From positions 1 to 35,238 of the forward strand of contig JAFQZI010000087.1 of NCBI GenBank assembly GCA_017406005.1: a stretch of DNA of 35,238 nucleotides. Reading direction: 5' to 3'. The notes below the pieces were generated by a model, which worked only from the letters and a program-made list of their open reading frames with translations, searched no databases and was not told where the DNA came from. This DNA comes from Oscillospiraceae bacterium. Lineage in GTDB: Bacteria > Bacillota > Clostridia > Oscillospirales > Oscillospiraceae. Both the position numbers and the translations under genes were made by a program. This document shows positions 17,554 through 26,278 of this stretch, piece by piece. Position 1 is the stretch's first letter, and each line of letters begins with the position of its first letter.

Positions 17554-19191
17554 ATGAGACGTAAAAGAGAATATTATGACATTTTTATAAGCTATCGCCG
17601 TTCAAACGGATGGGATACGGCAAAACATTTAAGGGATATTCTTGTCGAAAAAGGATACAGTGTTTTTTTCGATGTTGACAGCCTAAGAAACGGCGACTTC
17701 AATATGGCACTGCTTGAGCAAATTGAAAACTGTAAGGATTTTATTATCATTCTTTCAGAAAATTCGCTGGATCGGTGTCAAAATGAAGGAGACTGGGTCA
17801 GGACAGAGCTAGCTTATGCTCTGAAAGCAGGAAAAAACGTAATACCCATCAAAAGTTCCAAGTTTCATTTCCCTGATAATCTACCGGAAGATATTGAGGC
17901 TGTTCGAAAGAAAAATGCTGTAATTACATCATATGATTATTTCGAAAGTATGGTGCAAAAACTTATTTCTTTTCTGATCAGCAAACCGAAAAAGAAGCCA
18001 TGGGTCAAGCTTGGCATAGGTATATTAGCTGTAGCAGTAATAGCATTGCTGGGTGTTGTATTTCTGAGCAGAAATACAGGAAAAGATGGTGTAATACTGC
18101 CACCAATATCAGATTCAGCTGTGACGGCCATTGCCACTTCCTCTCCAGTTGCTGAATCCACGGCAGAGATATCTGTTCCCACTGTAACACCTGCAGTGAC
18201 ACCTACACCGTTGCCAACCGTAAAGCCGGAGGACATAGATGCTTCCGGACAGAAAGCAGTGAATTACCTGTCAAAACGGGTGGAAGAGAGTTGCCCGATT
18301 ACAGTTTATGATCCAGAAGGATCGGCGGCAGAGGAGCTTGGGACTATCTATAACAATGCAGCTGCGGCGCTTGCTCTGCTTGCGGACAATGAAAAGAACA
18401 AAAATCACAGTGACAGTGATCTTAAGAAAATTATTGATATCCTTGCAGAACAGGTGAATGACGGATCGATCTTAACTCCGGAGATGGATACGGGGAGCCT
18501 GGCGGCTGCGTCTGTGGCACTGATGAAATATGACAGTGCAAAGACATCCTTTGCCTGTGTGCGGGCAGCACAGAAGATCCTGGACTGGATAATCGAAAAT
18601 CGAAAAAGTGAGAGCGGGTTTTACACGAATAATTCTCTGGGCAATAGGGCTACAGCGGAAAACCTGTGGTTAATTGCTGCATTCAACATGGTTTCAGAAA
18701 AAACAGGAAACGCCGGTTATGCGGAAGCAGCCCAAAGCGCAGAAGTGTTTGTACAGTCAATGCGGTCATCAGACGGAACGTTTTATCTTGCCGGAGATGC
18801 AAAAAACGACAACGGAAATTCCGGGCTTATTTCCACTGAAGTGCAGGCGCTGGCAGCAATGGTGATGAAGGATCGGACAGGGCTTGCAAAGGCAGCAGCC
18901 ATGTGCGGAAAAAACGGAGGGTTTATGCCGGATTCTCTTTCCGATGGGGATATCAGCACAGAGAGTACGTTGCTGATGGTAGTTGCATTTCAGAGCATGG
19001 GAATGAAGCAGGAGGCGGCACAGGCTATAGCTGCAGCATATCAATACCAGAGAGAAAACGGCAGCCTCCCGGAAGCAGGCATTGCTCCCTATACTGACGG
19101 ACAGGAGAAAAACCATCTTAATCAGGCAAAGACATCTGCGACGGCATGGTATGCAATTGCAGCAGAGGAATATAATCCGTTTATGAAATAA
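17554..19191 (+). CDS. Membrane-anchored TIR protein with extracytoplasmic alpha-toroid
   Basis: A 545-aa protein with an N-terminal TIR domain (about 6-140: YDIFISYRRSNGWDTAKHL, FFDVDSLRNGDF, and Glu85 in DWVRTELAYAL at the catalytic position). One transmembrane helix (151-171) follows, preceded by the basic KPKKKPW, so the TIR should be cytoplasmic. A Pro/Thr-rich stalk (about 185-227) leads to a 310-residue helical domain outside the cell. That domain shows alpha-toroid features (repeated helix pairs, NLWLIAAFNM, TEVQALAAMV, TAWYAIA), as in the prenyltransferase/squalene cyclase and glycosidase-type toroids. Its ligand is unknown. The design resembles a receptor: an external sensor linked to an internal NAD-hydrolysing effector. 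GGGAGG precedes the ATG. The next gene encodes a secreted version of the outer domain. Confidence 0.85.
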   Translation: MRRKREYYDIFISYRRSNGWDTAKHLRDILVEKGYSVFFDVDSLRNGDFNMALLEQIENCKDFIIILSENSLDRCQNEGDWVRTELAYALKAGKNVIPIKSSKFHFPDNLPEDIEAVRKKNAVITSYDYFESMVQKLISFLISKPKKKPWVKLGIGILAVAVIALLGVVFLSRNTGKDGVILPPISDSAVTAIATSSPVAESTAEISVPTVTPAVTPTPLPTVKPEDIDASGQKAVNYLSKRVEESCPITVYDPEGSAAEELGTIYNNAAAALALLADNEKNKNHSDSDLKKIIDILAEQVNDGSILTPEMDTGSLAAASVALMKYDSAKTSFACVRAAQKILDWIIENRKSESGFYTNNSLGNRATAENLWLIAAFNMVSEKTGNAGYAEAAQSAEVFVQSMRSSDGTFYLAGDAKNDNGNSGLISTEVQALAAMVMKDRTGLAKAAAMCGKNGGFMPDSLSDGDISTESTLLMVVAFQSMGMKQEAAQAIAAAYQYQRENGSLPEAGIAPYTDGQEKNHLNQAKTSATAWYAIAAEEYNPFMK

Positions 19192-19210
19192 CAGTGAGGA
19201 GGAATATTAA

Positions 19211-20383
19211 ATGAAAACCGGAGATCTGAAACGATTCCTGGCGGCTCTTCTTGCAGCAGTTCTTGCTGTTTGCCTGCCGGTTTCTGCCATGGCAGACGAA
19301 GGACATGAGAAGGCAAAAGATGCAGCTGTCAGCTATCTGAAAGCATCGATTGCAGATAAATGCCCGATTGTAACCTATGAGACGGAAGAGCCTCTACTTT
19401 CGGTGTCATCCTACACCTATGAGAGTGCACTGGCTGCACTCGCCCTGATGTCAGAGGGAGAGTTCGCAGACGCGGCAAGAATTCTCGATGGTTTTGCTGA
19501 TGGAATGAAAGCAGATGCAGAGTTTAATGACAGGCTCCGCAATGCTTATATGGCTGGAAATGCCTCAACGCTCCCGGGCTACTGGAACAATGAGCAGGAA
19601 CAGTGGGTTCAGGATGCCTACCAGGTAGGAACCGGCACAAAAAGTTCCTGTGTGGCAGCTGTAGCATTGCTGACATATCACAAAACGATCCCAAATGAGA
19701 GTTATCTGAACACGGCTATGACCGGGATCAACTGGATCCTTGCTAACTGCCAGGACGGAACTTCAGGTTTTACCTCAGGATATACAGGCTGGAAAAACGC
19801 TGACGCATTTACCGATCTTACGTATAAATCAACATCAGATAATCTATGGATGGCAGCAGCCTGCAAAATGCTTGCAGATGCTACCGGATGGAGTAAGTAT
19901 GAAGAAGCGGCATCTTCAGCCCGGCGGTTTGCCACAGAGACAATGTATTCTGCTGGAGACAGCAGATTTTTCCAGGGAACGGCAGAGGACGGGGCAACAC
20001 CTGTCACCAATCTTGTGCTGACAGATGTGCAGGCACTGGCAGAACTCTGCCTGAAAAATGATTCGGGAATGGACAACATTGCAATGTGCCATACCAATGA
20101 AGGCGGATATTCCTTTGATAATTCCAACACGGACGGCTCCTGGCTCGAGGGCACCGCAATAGCAGCACTTGCCCTGAAAGAAATCGGAGAAACAGAAAAA
20201 GCTGGAACCGCTCTTTCAGTGTTAGAAAAGAACCAACTCCCATCGGGGTCTTTCCCAGAAGCAAGCGTTCCAGAACTGAAAACGGGAGAAGAGGACAGAA
20301 TCATCAGAAACTTACCATCGGTTGCGCCATGTGCGTGGTTTATCCTTGCGGTAAATGACTTCAATCCATTTGATGGAGCATAA
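19211..20383 (+). CDS. Secreted alpha-toroid paralogue of the TIR receptor's outer domain
   Basis: A 390-aa protein with a signal peptide (about 1-28, ending AMA before DE) and no membrane anchor. The mature part matches the outer domain of the preceding TIR protein along its length: KCPIVTYE versus SCPITVYD near the start, DNLWMAAACKM versus ENLWLIAAFNM, TDVQALAEL versus TEVQALAAM, and the closing CAWFILAVNDFNPF versus TAWYAIAAEEYNPF. It is about 50 residues longer inside the toroid, with inserts around residues 110-145. A gene duplication followed by loss or gain of the TIR-membrane part explains this. It may act as a ligand carrier, decoy or co-receptor. The gene starts 19 bases after its partner with a GAGGAGG ribosome binding site. 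Confidence 0.85.
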   Translation: MKTGDLKRFLAALLAAVLAVCLPVSAMADEGHEKAKDAAVSYLKASIADKCPIVTYETEEPLLSVSSYTYESALAALALMSEGEFADAARILDGFADGMKADAEFNDRLRNAYMAGNASTLPGYWNNEQEQWVQDAYQVGTGTKSSCVAAVALLTYHKTIPNESYLNTAMTGINWILANCQDGTSGFTSGYTGWKNADAFTDLTYKSTSDNLWMAAACKMLADATGWSKYEEAASSARRFATETMYSAGDSRFFQGTAEDGATPVTNLVLTDVQALAELCLKNDSGMDNIAMCHTNEGGYSFDNSNTDGSWLEGTAIAALALKEIGETEKAGTALSVLEKNQLPSGSFPEASVPELKTGEEDRIIRNLPSVAPCAWFILAVNDFNPFDGA

Positions 20384-21988
20384 ATGGGACATGATAAAAT
20401 GATCCCGATAGTTGTCGGGGTGACAGGGCATCGGGCAATTCGAGAGCAGGACTATGCAGCTATTACTTCAGCAGTAAAAGCCGAGCTCAGAAAACTGCAG
20501 AAACGTTGTCCCAATTCTCAGATTATGATGCTGACGAGCTTGGCTGAAGGCGGAGATCTGCTTTGCGCTGAGACGGCAAATGAGCTTGGTATTCCTCTGG
20601 TTGCCGTACTTCCTGTGGAAAAGGAAGTCTATGAGCTGGATTTCAGTGAAAAGGCAAAAAAGCAATTGGGTTATCATTGTGAAAGGGCGGAAAGCGTTTT
20701 CGTTGCACCGGATTCCGAGACCGTTCCGGAGAGTGGGGCTAGCAGAGATTTCCGCTTCAGGCAGGCGGGTATTTATGTAGCTACCCATTGCCATGTGCTA
20801 TTGGCGCTTTGGGATGGCAGCCCGGGAACAAAGGCAGCCTGTGGAACGGCAGAAGCTGTGAGTTTTGCTTTGAACGGAAGCTTTTCACCGGGTTCCGGGA
20901 TAGCAATGCGGTCTGAGGACAATGTGGCAGTTATCCATGTCTTTACACCGAGAGGAGAGCGGACCGAAAAGGAAGCAGGAGCAGTTGCTGTTTTAGGAAA
21001 CCAGGAGGCGGTAGAAACTATTCTGGCCAGAACAGATGATTTTAATCGAAAAGCTACTGAAGCAGAAACCGGAACAAAATCCAGGCTTCCGGAAGCTGCC
21101 CAGAATGATCAATGCCTGGCAAGGCTGGAAAGAATCAGTGCTATTGCAGGAAGACTGAGTTTTCAATATGCAAAACAGTACAGAAAGGTGCTTGGCTTGC
21201 TTGCTGTTTCGAGCACACTTTTGACTTTTGCGTTCCTTTTATATGATGTGGAACAGATCTTGTGGATGATTCTTGTGTGCGGATGCATGCTTGCGGCGGC
21301 AGTTTTCTGCAGCAGATATGCAGTCCGTTCAAAGAGCCATGAGAAATATATTGAATATCGTGCTCTGGCAGAATGCCTGAGGGTACAAACATACCTGCGT
21401 TATGCGGGAAGCCGGGTGCAGGCATCCGGATTACTGTCCTGGACCCAGCAGGAGGAAACCGCATGGGTGATGGCTGCACTTTTTGCCCTTGAAATTGGAG
21501 ATGTTCCAAAAGAGAAACATGATATTCTTGCCTGTTGGGTGGAAGGCCAAAGGGAGTATCATAAACAAGCAGGGAAGCGATCTCACCGTGATGTTGCTAT
21601 CAGCGAGAGAATTGTACGCATTGCTTTGATTCTCAGTATTACTCTTTACTGTGCAGCTGTTGTTTTCGAACTGGTTTGGGGTGGACTTGTTAAGCCTACG
21701 GCAGCTTCCATTACAGATGCAGAAACATATCGTAATATCCTGAAGCTTTCGCTAGGAACGATCTCTGCGATTACGCTTTTTGTGGCGAATTATTATGGAA
21801 AACAATCTCTGCCAAGAGTGCTTTCCGATCACAAAAAGATGGAGAAGTTTTACACGAAAATGACGGCTCAGCTTTTACAAAAGGGTCAGTCAGAAGAACT
21901 GCTGGCTGTACTTGCCAGGGAAGAACTGATTGAAAACGGAAACTGGAGTTCCTATCAGAGAGACAATAAACCGGATGTCAACTTTTGA
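20384..21988 (+). CDS. SLOG-SLATT membrane protein
   Basis: A 534-aa protein. Residues 5-165 form a SLOG-type Rossmann domain (VVGVTGHRAI, TSLAEGGDLL, IPLVAVLP, FRFRQAGIYVATHCHVLLALWDG), a fold that binds nucleotide-derived ligands. Two pairs of membrane helices follow (about 268-287 with 291-309, and 410-432 with 453-470). Between them are EYRALAECLRVQ and a GQREYHKQ segment, typical of SLATT/DUF4231 domains. Such SLOG plus SLATT proteins are predicted to sense a nucleotide signal and open a membrane pore, as in nucleotide-centred conflict systems. The ATG follows the previous stop codon directly, with GGAG upstream, so translation is coupled to the toroid gene. Confidence 0.8.
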   Translation: MGHDKMIPIVVGVTGHRAIREQDYAAITSAVKAELRKLQKRCPNSQIMMLTSLAEGGDLLCAETANELGIPLVAVLPVEKEVYELDFSEKAKKQLGYHCERAESVFVAPDSETVPESGASRDFRFRQAGIYVATHCHVLLALWDGSPGTKAACGTAEAVSFALNGSFSPGSGIAMRSEDNVAVIHVFTPRGERTEKEAGAVAVLGNQEAVETILARTDDFNRKATEAETGTKSRLPEAAQNDQCLARLERISAIAGRLSFQYAKQYRKVLGLLAVSSTLLTFAFLLYDVEQILWMILVCGCMLAAAVFCSRYAVRSKSHEKYIEYRALAECLRVQTYLRYAGSRVQASGLLSWTQQEETAWVMAALFALEIGDVPKEKHDILACWVEGQREYHKQAGKRSHRDVAISERIVRIALILSITLYCAAVVFELVWGGLVKPTAASITDAETYRNILKLSLGTISAITLFVANYYGKQSLPRVLSDHKKMEKFYTKMTAQLLQKGQSEELLAVLAREELIENGNWSSYQRDNKPDVNF

Positions 21989-22017
21989 CAGGAACAGATG
22001 ATCAGAAGGGCTATACC

Positions 22018-22971
22018 ATGGGACGCAGGAAACGGGATAAAGTTGAATTTCGTTTTTATGAGATTCCTCACGGAGAAAGTGCTCTTGCGCTTTTAGGAGA
22101 GGCGTGGGTTGGAGCATACGGCCGTGGAGAAGTATGCCTGCATTTTCATAACCTGTTTGAGATCGGATACTGCCATTACGGGCATGGTATTCTGATTTTA
22201 GGAGAAGATGAAAAGCCGTATGAAGATGCCATGATATCTGCTATACCTGCAAATTATCTTCATACAACGATCAGTGAGGGTATAGACTCTTGGGAATTCC
22301 TGTTTATCGATCCGGATGAGATTCTCCTGGAAATGTATCCGAACAACCCGAAAATCAGAGAGGAGAAACGGCAGATTCTGAACAAACGGGCAGACTTGTT
22401 CCGAATTGATGAATACCCGGAGATCTCTTCTGTTGTTTGGCGGATTCTGGAAGAAATGCGGATGAAACGTCCTTACTATCAGGAGGCTGTGCGGAATCTT
22501 GTAAAAGTCTATCTTTTGGAGTTGATCCGCATCCAGGAGAAGCAGATGCCCGACCAAAAATGGACCGTAGGCTCCGGGCCGGCAATAGCCCAGATCATAC
22601 CGGCACTTCATCTGATGGAAGAGCATTATGCGGAGCCTTTAAAAGCAGCAGAACTTGCAGACTGCTGCAGATTAAGTGAGCCACATTTTCGCCGTGTTTT
22701 TGAGGAACAGATACAAATGGCGCCGATGGAATTCCTAAATCTGGTGCGAATTCAAAGAGCCTGCAAGCTGATGAGCAAAAAGGATTATTCGATGGACCAG
22801 GTGGCTGCGGAATGCGGTTTTCTGTCCGTTTCCACTTTCGCTCGGAATTTTAAAAAGTTTCTGAATACAACACCGTATCAATGGAAAAAAGAAGAGTCAA
22901 ATACCCATAGCCACATGCTTAACTACAATATTTCAGCGATGAAAGGATGGAAAAACCTTCCGGGTAGCTGA
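22018..22971 (+). CDS. AraC-family regulator with N-terminal cupin domain
   Basis: A 317-aa transcription regulator. An open frame extends upstream to a TTG inside the previous stop codon, but AGAAGGG at 22004-22010 supports the ATG at 22018. The N-terminal half is a cupin-like sugar-sensing fold (HFHNLFEIGYCHYGHG). The C-terminal 100 residues hold two helix-turn-helix motifs (ELADCCRLSEPHFRRVF and DQVAAECGFLSVSTFARNF), as in AraC/XylS regulators. It lies directly before the sugar-transport and beta-galactosidase genes and probably activates them in response to a galactoside or related glycan. A terminator follows the gene, so the transport genes have their own promoter. Confidence 0.9.
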   Translation: MGRRKRDKVEFRFYEIPHGESALALLGEAWVGAYGRGEVCLHFHNLFEIGYCHYGHGILILGEDEKPYEDAMISAIPANYLHTTISEGIDSWEFLFIDPDEILLEMYPNNPKIREEKRQILNKRADLFRIDEYPEISSVVWRILEEMRMKRPYYQEAVRNLVKVYLLELIRIQEKQMPDQKWTVGSGPAIAQIIPALHLMEEHYAEPLKAAELADCCRLSEPHFRRVFEEQIQMAPMEFLNLVRIQRACKLMSKKDYSMDQVAAECGFLSVSTFARNFKKFLNTTPYQWKKEESNTHSHMLNYNISAMKGWKNLPGS

Positions 22972-22987
22972 TTTGTTAAGGATGCAT

Positions 22988-23016
22988 AAAACAGAAGGGC
23001 TGTTTTTGTGTATTTT
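22988..23016 (+). terminator. Terminator after the AraC gene
   Basis: AAAACAG (22988-22994) pairs with CTGTTTT (23000-23006) over a 5-nt loop, then TGTGTATTTTG. The stem is AT-rich but well formed. Confidence 0.6.
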
Positions 23017-23066
23017 GTATAAGGCAATAAAATAAATGATCGAATTTGCCGATTTTTACCTTAATT

Positions 23067-23095
23067 TTGAGCACATGCGACAGAAAGAATATGTT
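23067..23095 (+). promoter_or_regulatory. Candidate promoter of the sugar-transport operon
   Basis: TTGAGC (23067-23072), a 17-bp spacer and TATGTT (23090-23095) precede the binding-protein gene by about 45 bases. The imperfect hexamers suit a gene under an activator such as the adjacent AraC protein. Confidence 0.5.
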
Positions 23096-23140
23096 ATCAT
23101 GCAATTATCCGTTAAGGAAAAAATAAATGGAGGATTTATC

Positions 23141-24417
23141 ATGAAAAAGATTCTTTCCCTCGTGATCGTTCTTGCAATGTGCGCAGCACTGTTCGCAACT
23201 GCCGCTTATGCAGACGATGCAAACTGACGGCCTATGCATGGGACGCAAACTTCAATCTCCCTGCCCTGAAGGCTGCTGAAGCTGCTTTCCAGAAAGTCAA
23301 CCCCGATTTCGAACTGGAAGTTGTTCTTCAGTCCGGTTCCTCTGATGTAGAGCAGGCTGTTACGCTCGCCGGTTCTTCCGGTGACCTCAGCACGCTGCCC
23401 GACATCGTGCTCTTCCAGGATCACTACATCCAGAGCTTCGTCCGCAACTATCCCGACTGCTGGCAGGATCTTGAAGGCGCAGGCATCAACTGGGACGATT
23501 TCGGCGCTGAGAAGCTGAGCTACAGCACCATCGAAGGCGTACATTACGGTGCACCGGTTGACAACGGCACGGCTATCTTCGCATACCGCACTGATATCCT
23601 TGAGCAGTGCGGCTACACCATCGCAGATGTAACCGGCATCTCTTGGGATCGTTGGCTTGAGATTGCCAAGGAAGTTAAGGACAAGACCGGCATGGCATTG
23701 CTCTCCATGGATCACTCCGGTGATGACCTCCCCTACATGATGATGCAGGCTGAAGGCCTTTCTCAGTGGCAGGACGGCAAGCCCAACTTTGTTGACAATG
23801 AAGCTCTCACGAAGATCATTGAAGTGATCGTACAGGGCGCAAACGACGGTTCCATCATTCTTGCAAACAGCTGGTCCGAGTATACCGACCAGACCATCAT
23901 GGGCGACCAGGTTGCAGGCGTCATGAACGGCAACTGGATTATCCCGACCATCTCCCAGGTTGCTGACAACAGCGGCAAGTGGGCACTTACCTCCCTCCCG
24001 ACCATTGAGGGCGGAAAAGAAGGCTATGCTGCTAACGGCGGTTCTTCTCTGTACATCACCGGCAACTGCCAGAAGGTTGAGCTTGCAAAGCAGTTCCTCG
24101 CATATACCTTCGGCGGCGGTGAAGGCTCCATGGAGACTTACGACAACGCACTCCGCACCGGCGGTGTTATCACCTGCTGCCTCTCTGCAGGTACCTCTGA
24201 TGTCTATCAGGAAGGGGTTCCGTTCTTCGGCGGCCAGGCCATCTACTCCGACATCGTTGCAATGGGTGCTTTCGTTCCTGTCATTGAGCAGAGCGATTAC
24301 CACTACAATGCACGTACCTACATCGGCAATGCAATCACCAACATCCAGAACGGTGCTGACCTTGCAACTGAAATTCAGTTCGCTCAGGATCAGGTCAGCT
24401 TCGAGATGGGCTTCTGA
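23141..24417 (+). pseudogene. Sugar ABC transporter binding protein, frameshifted after the signal peptide
   Basis: A CUT1-type extracellular sugar-binding protein split between two frames. ATG 23141, after GGAGG, encodes a signal peptide (MKKILSLVIVLAMCAALF, ending AYA) and then DDAN and a stop at 23225. The mature protein, about 400 residues starting LTAYAWDANFNLPALK, continues in a frame offset by one base from about 23218. One extra A in the AAA run at 23221-23223 would restore the reading as DDAKLTAYAWD and give a 425-aa protein. The rest of the gene shows no other damage and uses the codons expected of a highly expressed gene. This could be a recent real mutation, phase variation at a short run, or a sequencing error. 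The downstream permeases are intact. Confidence 0.85.
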
Positions 24418-24434
24418 TTCTACAAATACGGTTT

Positions 24435-24462
24435 CAGCCCCGTCATGTTTATGACGGGGCTG
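24435..24462 (+). terminator. Intra-operon hairpin after the binding-protein gene
   Basis: A perfect 12-bp stem, CAGCCCCGTCAT with ATGACGGGGCTG, closes a GTTT loop. The tail (TACTTTAT) is weak in T, so it may end only some transcripts or protect the upstream message, raising binding-protein levels over the permeases. Confidence 0.75.
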
Positions 24463-24489
24463 TACTTTATAGAGAAAAGGAGGAAAACC

Positions 24490-25365
24490 GTGGAAAGAAA
24501 ACGGAAAGCAATCGGCTGGTCATTTTTACTGGCTGCTTCCCTAATGATTTTTGTCTTCAGCTTCTATCCCATGATTGCTGCCCTGATCACTTCCTTTAAA
24601 ACCGGCTCCAGTGCCAACATGAAGTGGGCAGATCCGTGGAATTATAATTATCTGCGCATGTTCAAAGACAGGATGTTTATGACTTCGCTCAAAAACACCT
24701 TCTTTTATCTGATTATTCAGGTTCCGATCATGCTTATCCTGGCCATCCTGCTGGCGCAATTGCTCAACAACCCGCATTTGAAGTTCCGCGGGCTGTTCCG
24801 CACATGCATCTTCCTTCCCTGTGCAATTGCACTGGTCTCATACGCTTTGATTTTCCGATCTCTGTTTGCTACCAGCGGCTTGATCAACTCAATCCTGATG
24901 AAGCTGCATCTGATCAGCGAAAACATCAACTGGCTGGGGAAAACGGGTACAGCACGAGGAGTTATCATCTTTGCTCTGATCTGGCGCTGGACAGGATACA
25001 ATATGGTGTTCTATCTCGCCGGTTTGCAGAATCTCGACTATTCTGTGTATGAAGCGGCAAAGATCGACGGTGCGAACGGATGGAATACTTTCTGGCATAT
25101 CACGGTGCCGCAGCTAAGGCCGGTTATTATCATGACATTCATCATGTCAATCAACGGTACCCTGCAGCTGTATGACGAATCTGTCAACCTGACGAACGGC
25201 GGACCGGCGGGCACGACGATGACCATGTCCCACTATATCTATAACAGCTCGTTCGGGACAGGTGTTGCAAACTTTGGATATGCATCTGCCATGTCTTTCC
25301 TCGTGTTTATCCTGGTTGCCGTACTTGCCATCATTAACCTGAAGGTAGGTGATACCCGTGACTGA
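24490..25365 (+). CDS. Sugar ABC transporter permease, MalF/LacF type
   Basis: A 291-aa inner-membrane permease with six predicted helices and the EAA loop EAAKIDGANGWNTFWHITVP, which contacts the transport ATPase. An upstream in-frame ATG at 24445 lies inside a hairpin; the GTG at 24490 has AGGAGG six bases before it and is preferred. It should pair with the next permease and the frameshifted binding protein to import an oligosaccharide, plausibly a beta-galactoside since lacZ follows. No ATPase gene is present here. Confidence 0.9.
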   Translation: MERKRKAIGWSFLLAASLMIFVFSFYPMIAALITSFKTGSSANMKWADPWNYNYLRMFKDRMFMTSLKNTFFYLIIQVPIMLILAILLAQLLNNPHLKFRGLFRTCIFLPCAIALVSYALIFRSLFATSGLINSILMKLHLISENINWLGKTGTARGVIIFALIWRWTGYNMVFYLAGLQNLDYSVYEAAKIDGANGWNTFWHITVPQLRPVIIMTFIMSINGTLQLYDESVNLTNGGPAGTTMTMSHYIYNSSFGTGVANFGYASAMSFLVFILVAVLAIINLKVGDTRD

Positions 25366-26188
25366 GAAAAGAAGAGGAAGTGCCATTCAGCGGAGGCTGA
25401 TCCCAAGCTATATCTTTCTGACGATTTTTGCACTGTTTTCGGTGTTCCCGCTGTTCTGGATGCTGACGGCAGCTACCAACACCACGCTGGAAGTGGCACA
25501 GGGCAAACTGTGGTTCGGTTCCTATGCGCTTGAAAACTTTAAGAATCTGGTTTCTACAACCAATCTCTGGGGATCCATGCGGAACTCCTTTGTATACGCG
25601 GTAGTCCAGACAGTGCTTGCATTGTTTATCTGCTCACTTGCCGGATACGGATTTGAGCTCTACCATGACAAAGGGAAGGATATCCTGTTTGCTATTCTGC
25701 TGATGGCAATGATGATCCCGGGCGTTGCAACGATGATTCCTCTCTTCACCATGATGAGCAAGATGAAACTGCTGAGCACGGTCTGGGGCTTTGCACTGCC
25801 GGCAATTTCCACGCCGTTCCTGATCATGATGTTCCGGCAGAATTCCCGCAACTTCCCGACGGAAATCATGAATGCGGCACGTATTGACGGGCTGGGAGAA
25901 TTTGCAATCTTCTTTCGGATTTACATGCCGGTGATGAAATCAACCTACGCGGCAGCAGCTGTTATCACTTTTATGAATTCCTGGAATGCTTATTTGTGGC
26001 CGCGTGTTGTGCTCAATAAGAGCAATTCCCAGACGATGCCGATTCTGATTGCGAACCTTTCCAACGGGTATTCCGTTGATTACGGTATGCTGATGATGGG
26101 CGTTCTGTTCTGCTCATTGCCCACAATTATTATCTTCTTCATTCTGCAGAAGCAGTTTGCAGAAGGAATTACCGGCGCTGTCAAATAA
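25358..26188 (+). CDS. Sugar ABC transporter permease, MalG/LacG type
   Basis: A 276-aa membrane permease with six predicted helices and the EAA-type loop NAARIDGLGEFAIFFRIYMP. GTG at 25358 is preferred over GTG at 25349 because the AGGTAGG site is better spaced from it; the gene then overlaps the first permease by 8 bases, a sign of coupled translation. Together the two form the membrane pore of a CUT1 importer. Confidence 0.9.
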   Translation: MTEKRRGSAIQRRLIPSYIFLTIFALFSVFPLFWMLTAATNTTLEVAQGKLWFGSYALENFKNLVSTTNLWGSMRNSFVYAVVQTVLALFICSLAGYGFELYHDKGKDILFAILLMAMMIPGVATMIPLFTMMSKMKLLSTVWGFALPAISTPFLIMMFRQNSRNFPTEIMNAARIDGLGEFAIFFRIYMPVMKSTYAAAAVITFMNSWNAYLWPRVVLNKSNSQTMPILIANLSNGYSVDYGMLMMGVLFCSLPTIIIFFILQKQFAEGITGAVK

Positions 26189-26222
26189 CAGAACTGCTGA
26201 GGTTCAGATAATTGATTATAAG

Positions 26223-26251
26223 GCGCTCTCCCATCCCTGATCGGAGGGCGC
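26223..26251 (+). terminator. Hairpin between permease and lacZ genes
   Basis: GCGCTCTCC (26223-26231) pairs with GGAGGGCGC (26243-26251), one pair being G-T, over an 11-nt loop, followed by TATTCTTTA. It may be a partial terminator lowering lacZ transcription relative to transport. Confidence 0.65.
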
Positions 26252-26278
26252 TATTCTTTATGCATGGGTTGGAGAACT

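Noticed and set aside
3258-21988. An integrated mobile element carrying the cassette
   Set aside because: No integrase, relaxase, phage gene, flanking tRNA or direct repeats were seen, and base composition resembles the neighbours.
23206-24303. A 365-aa reading frame opposite the sugar-binding protein gene
   Set aside because: It is an antisense shadow created by the strong codon bias of the binding-protein gene.
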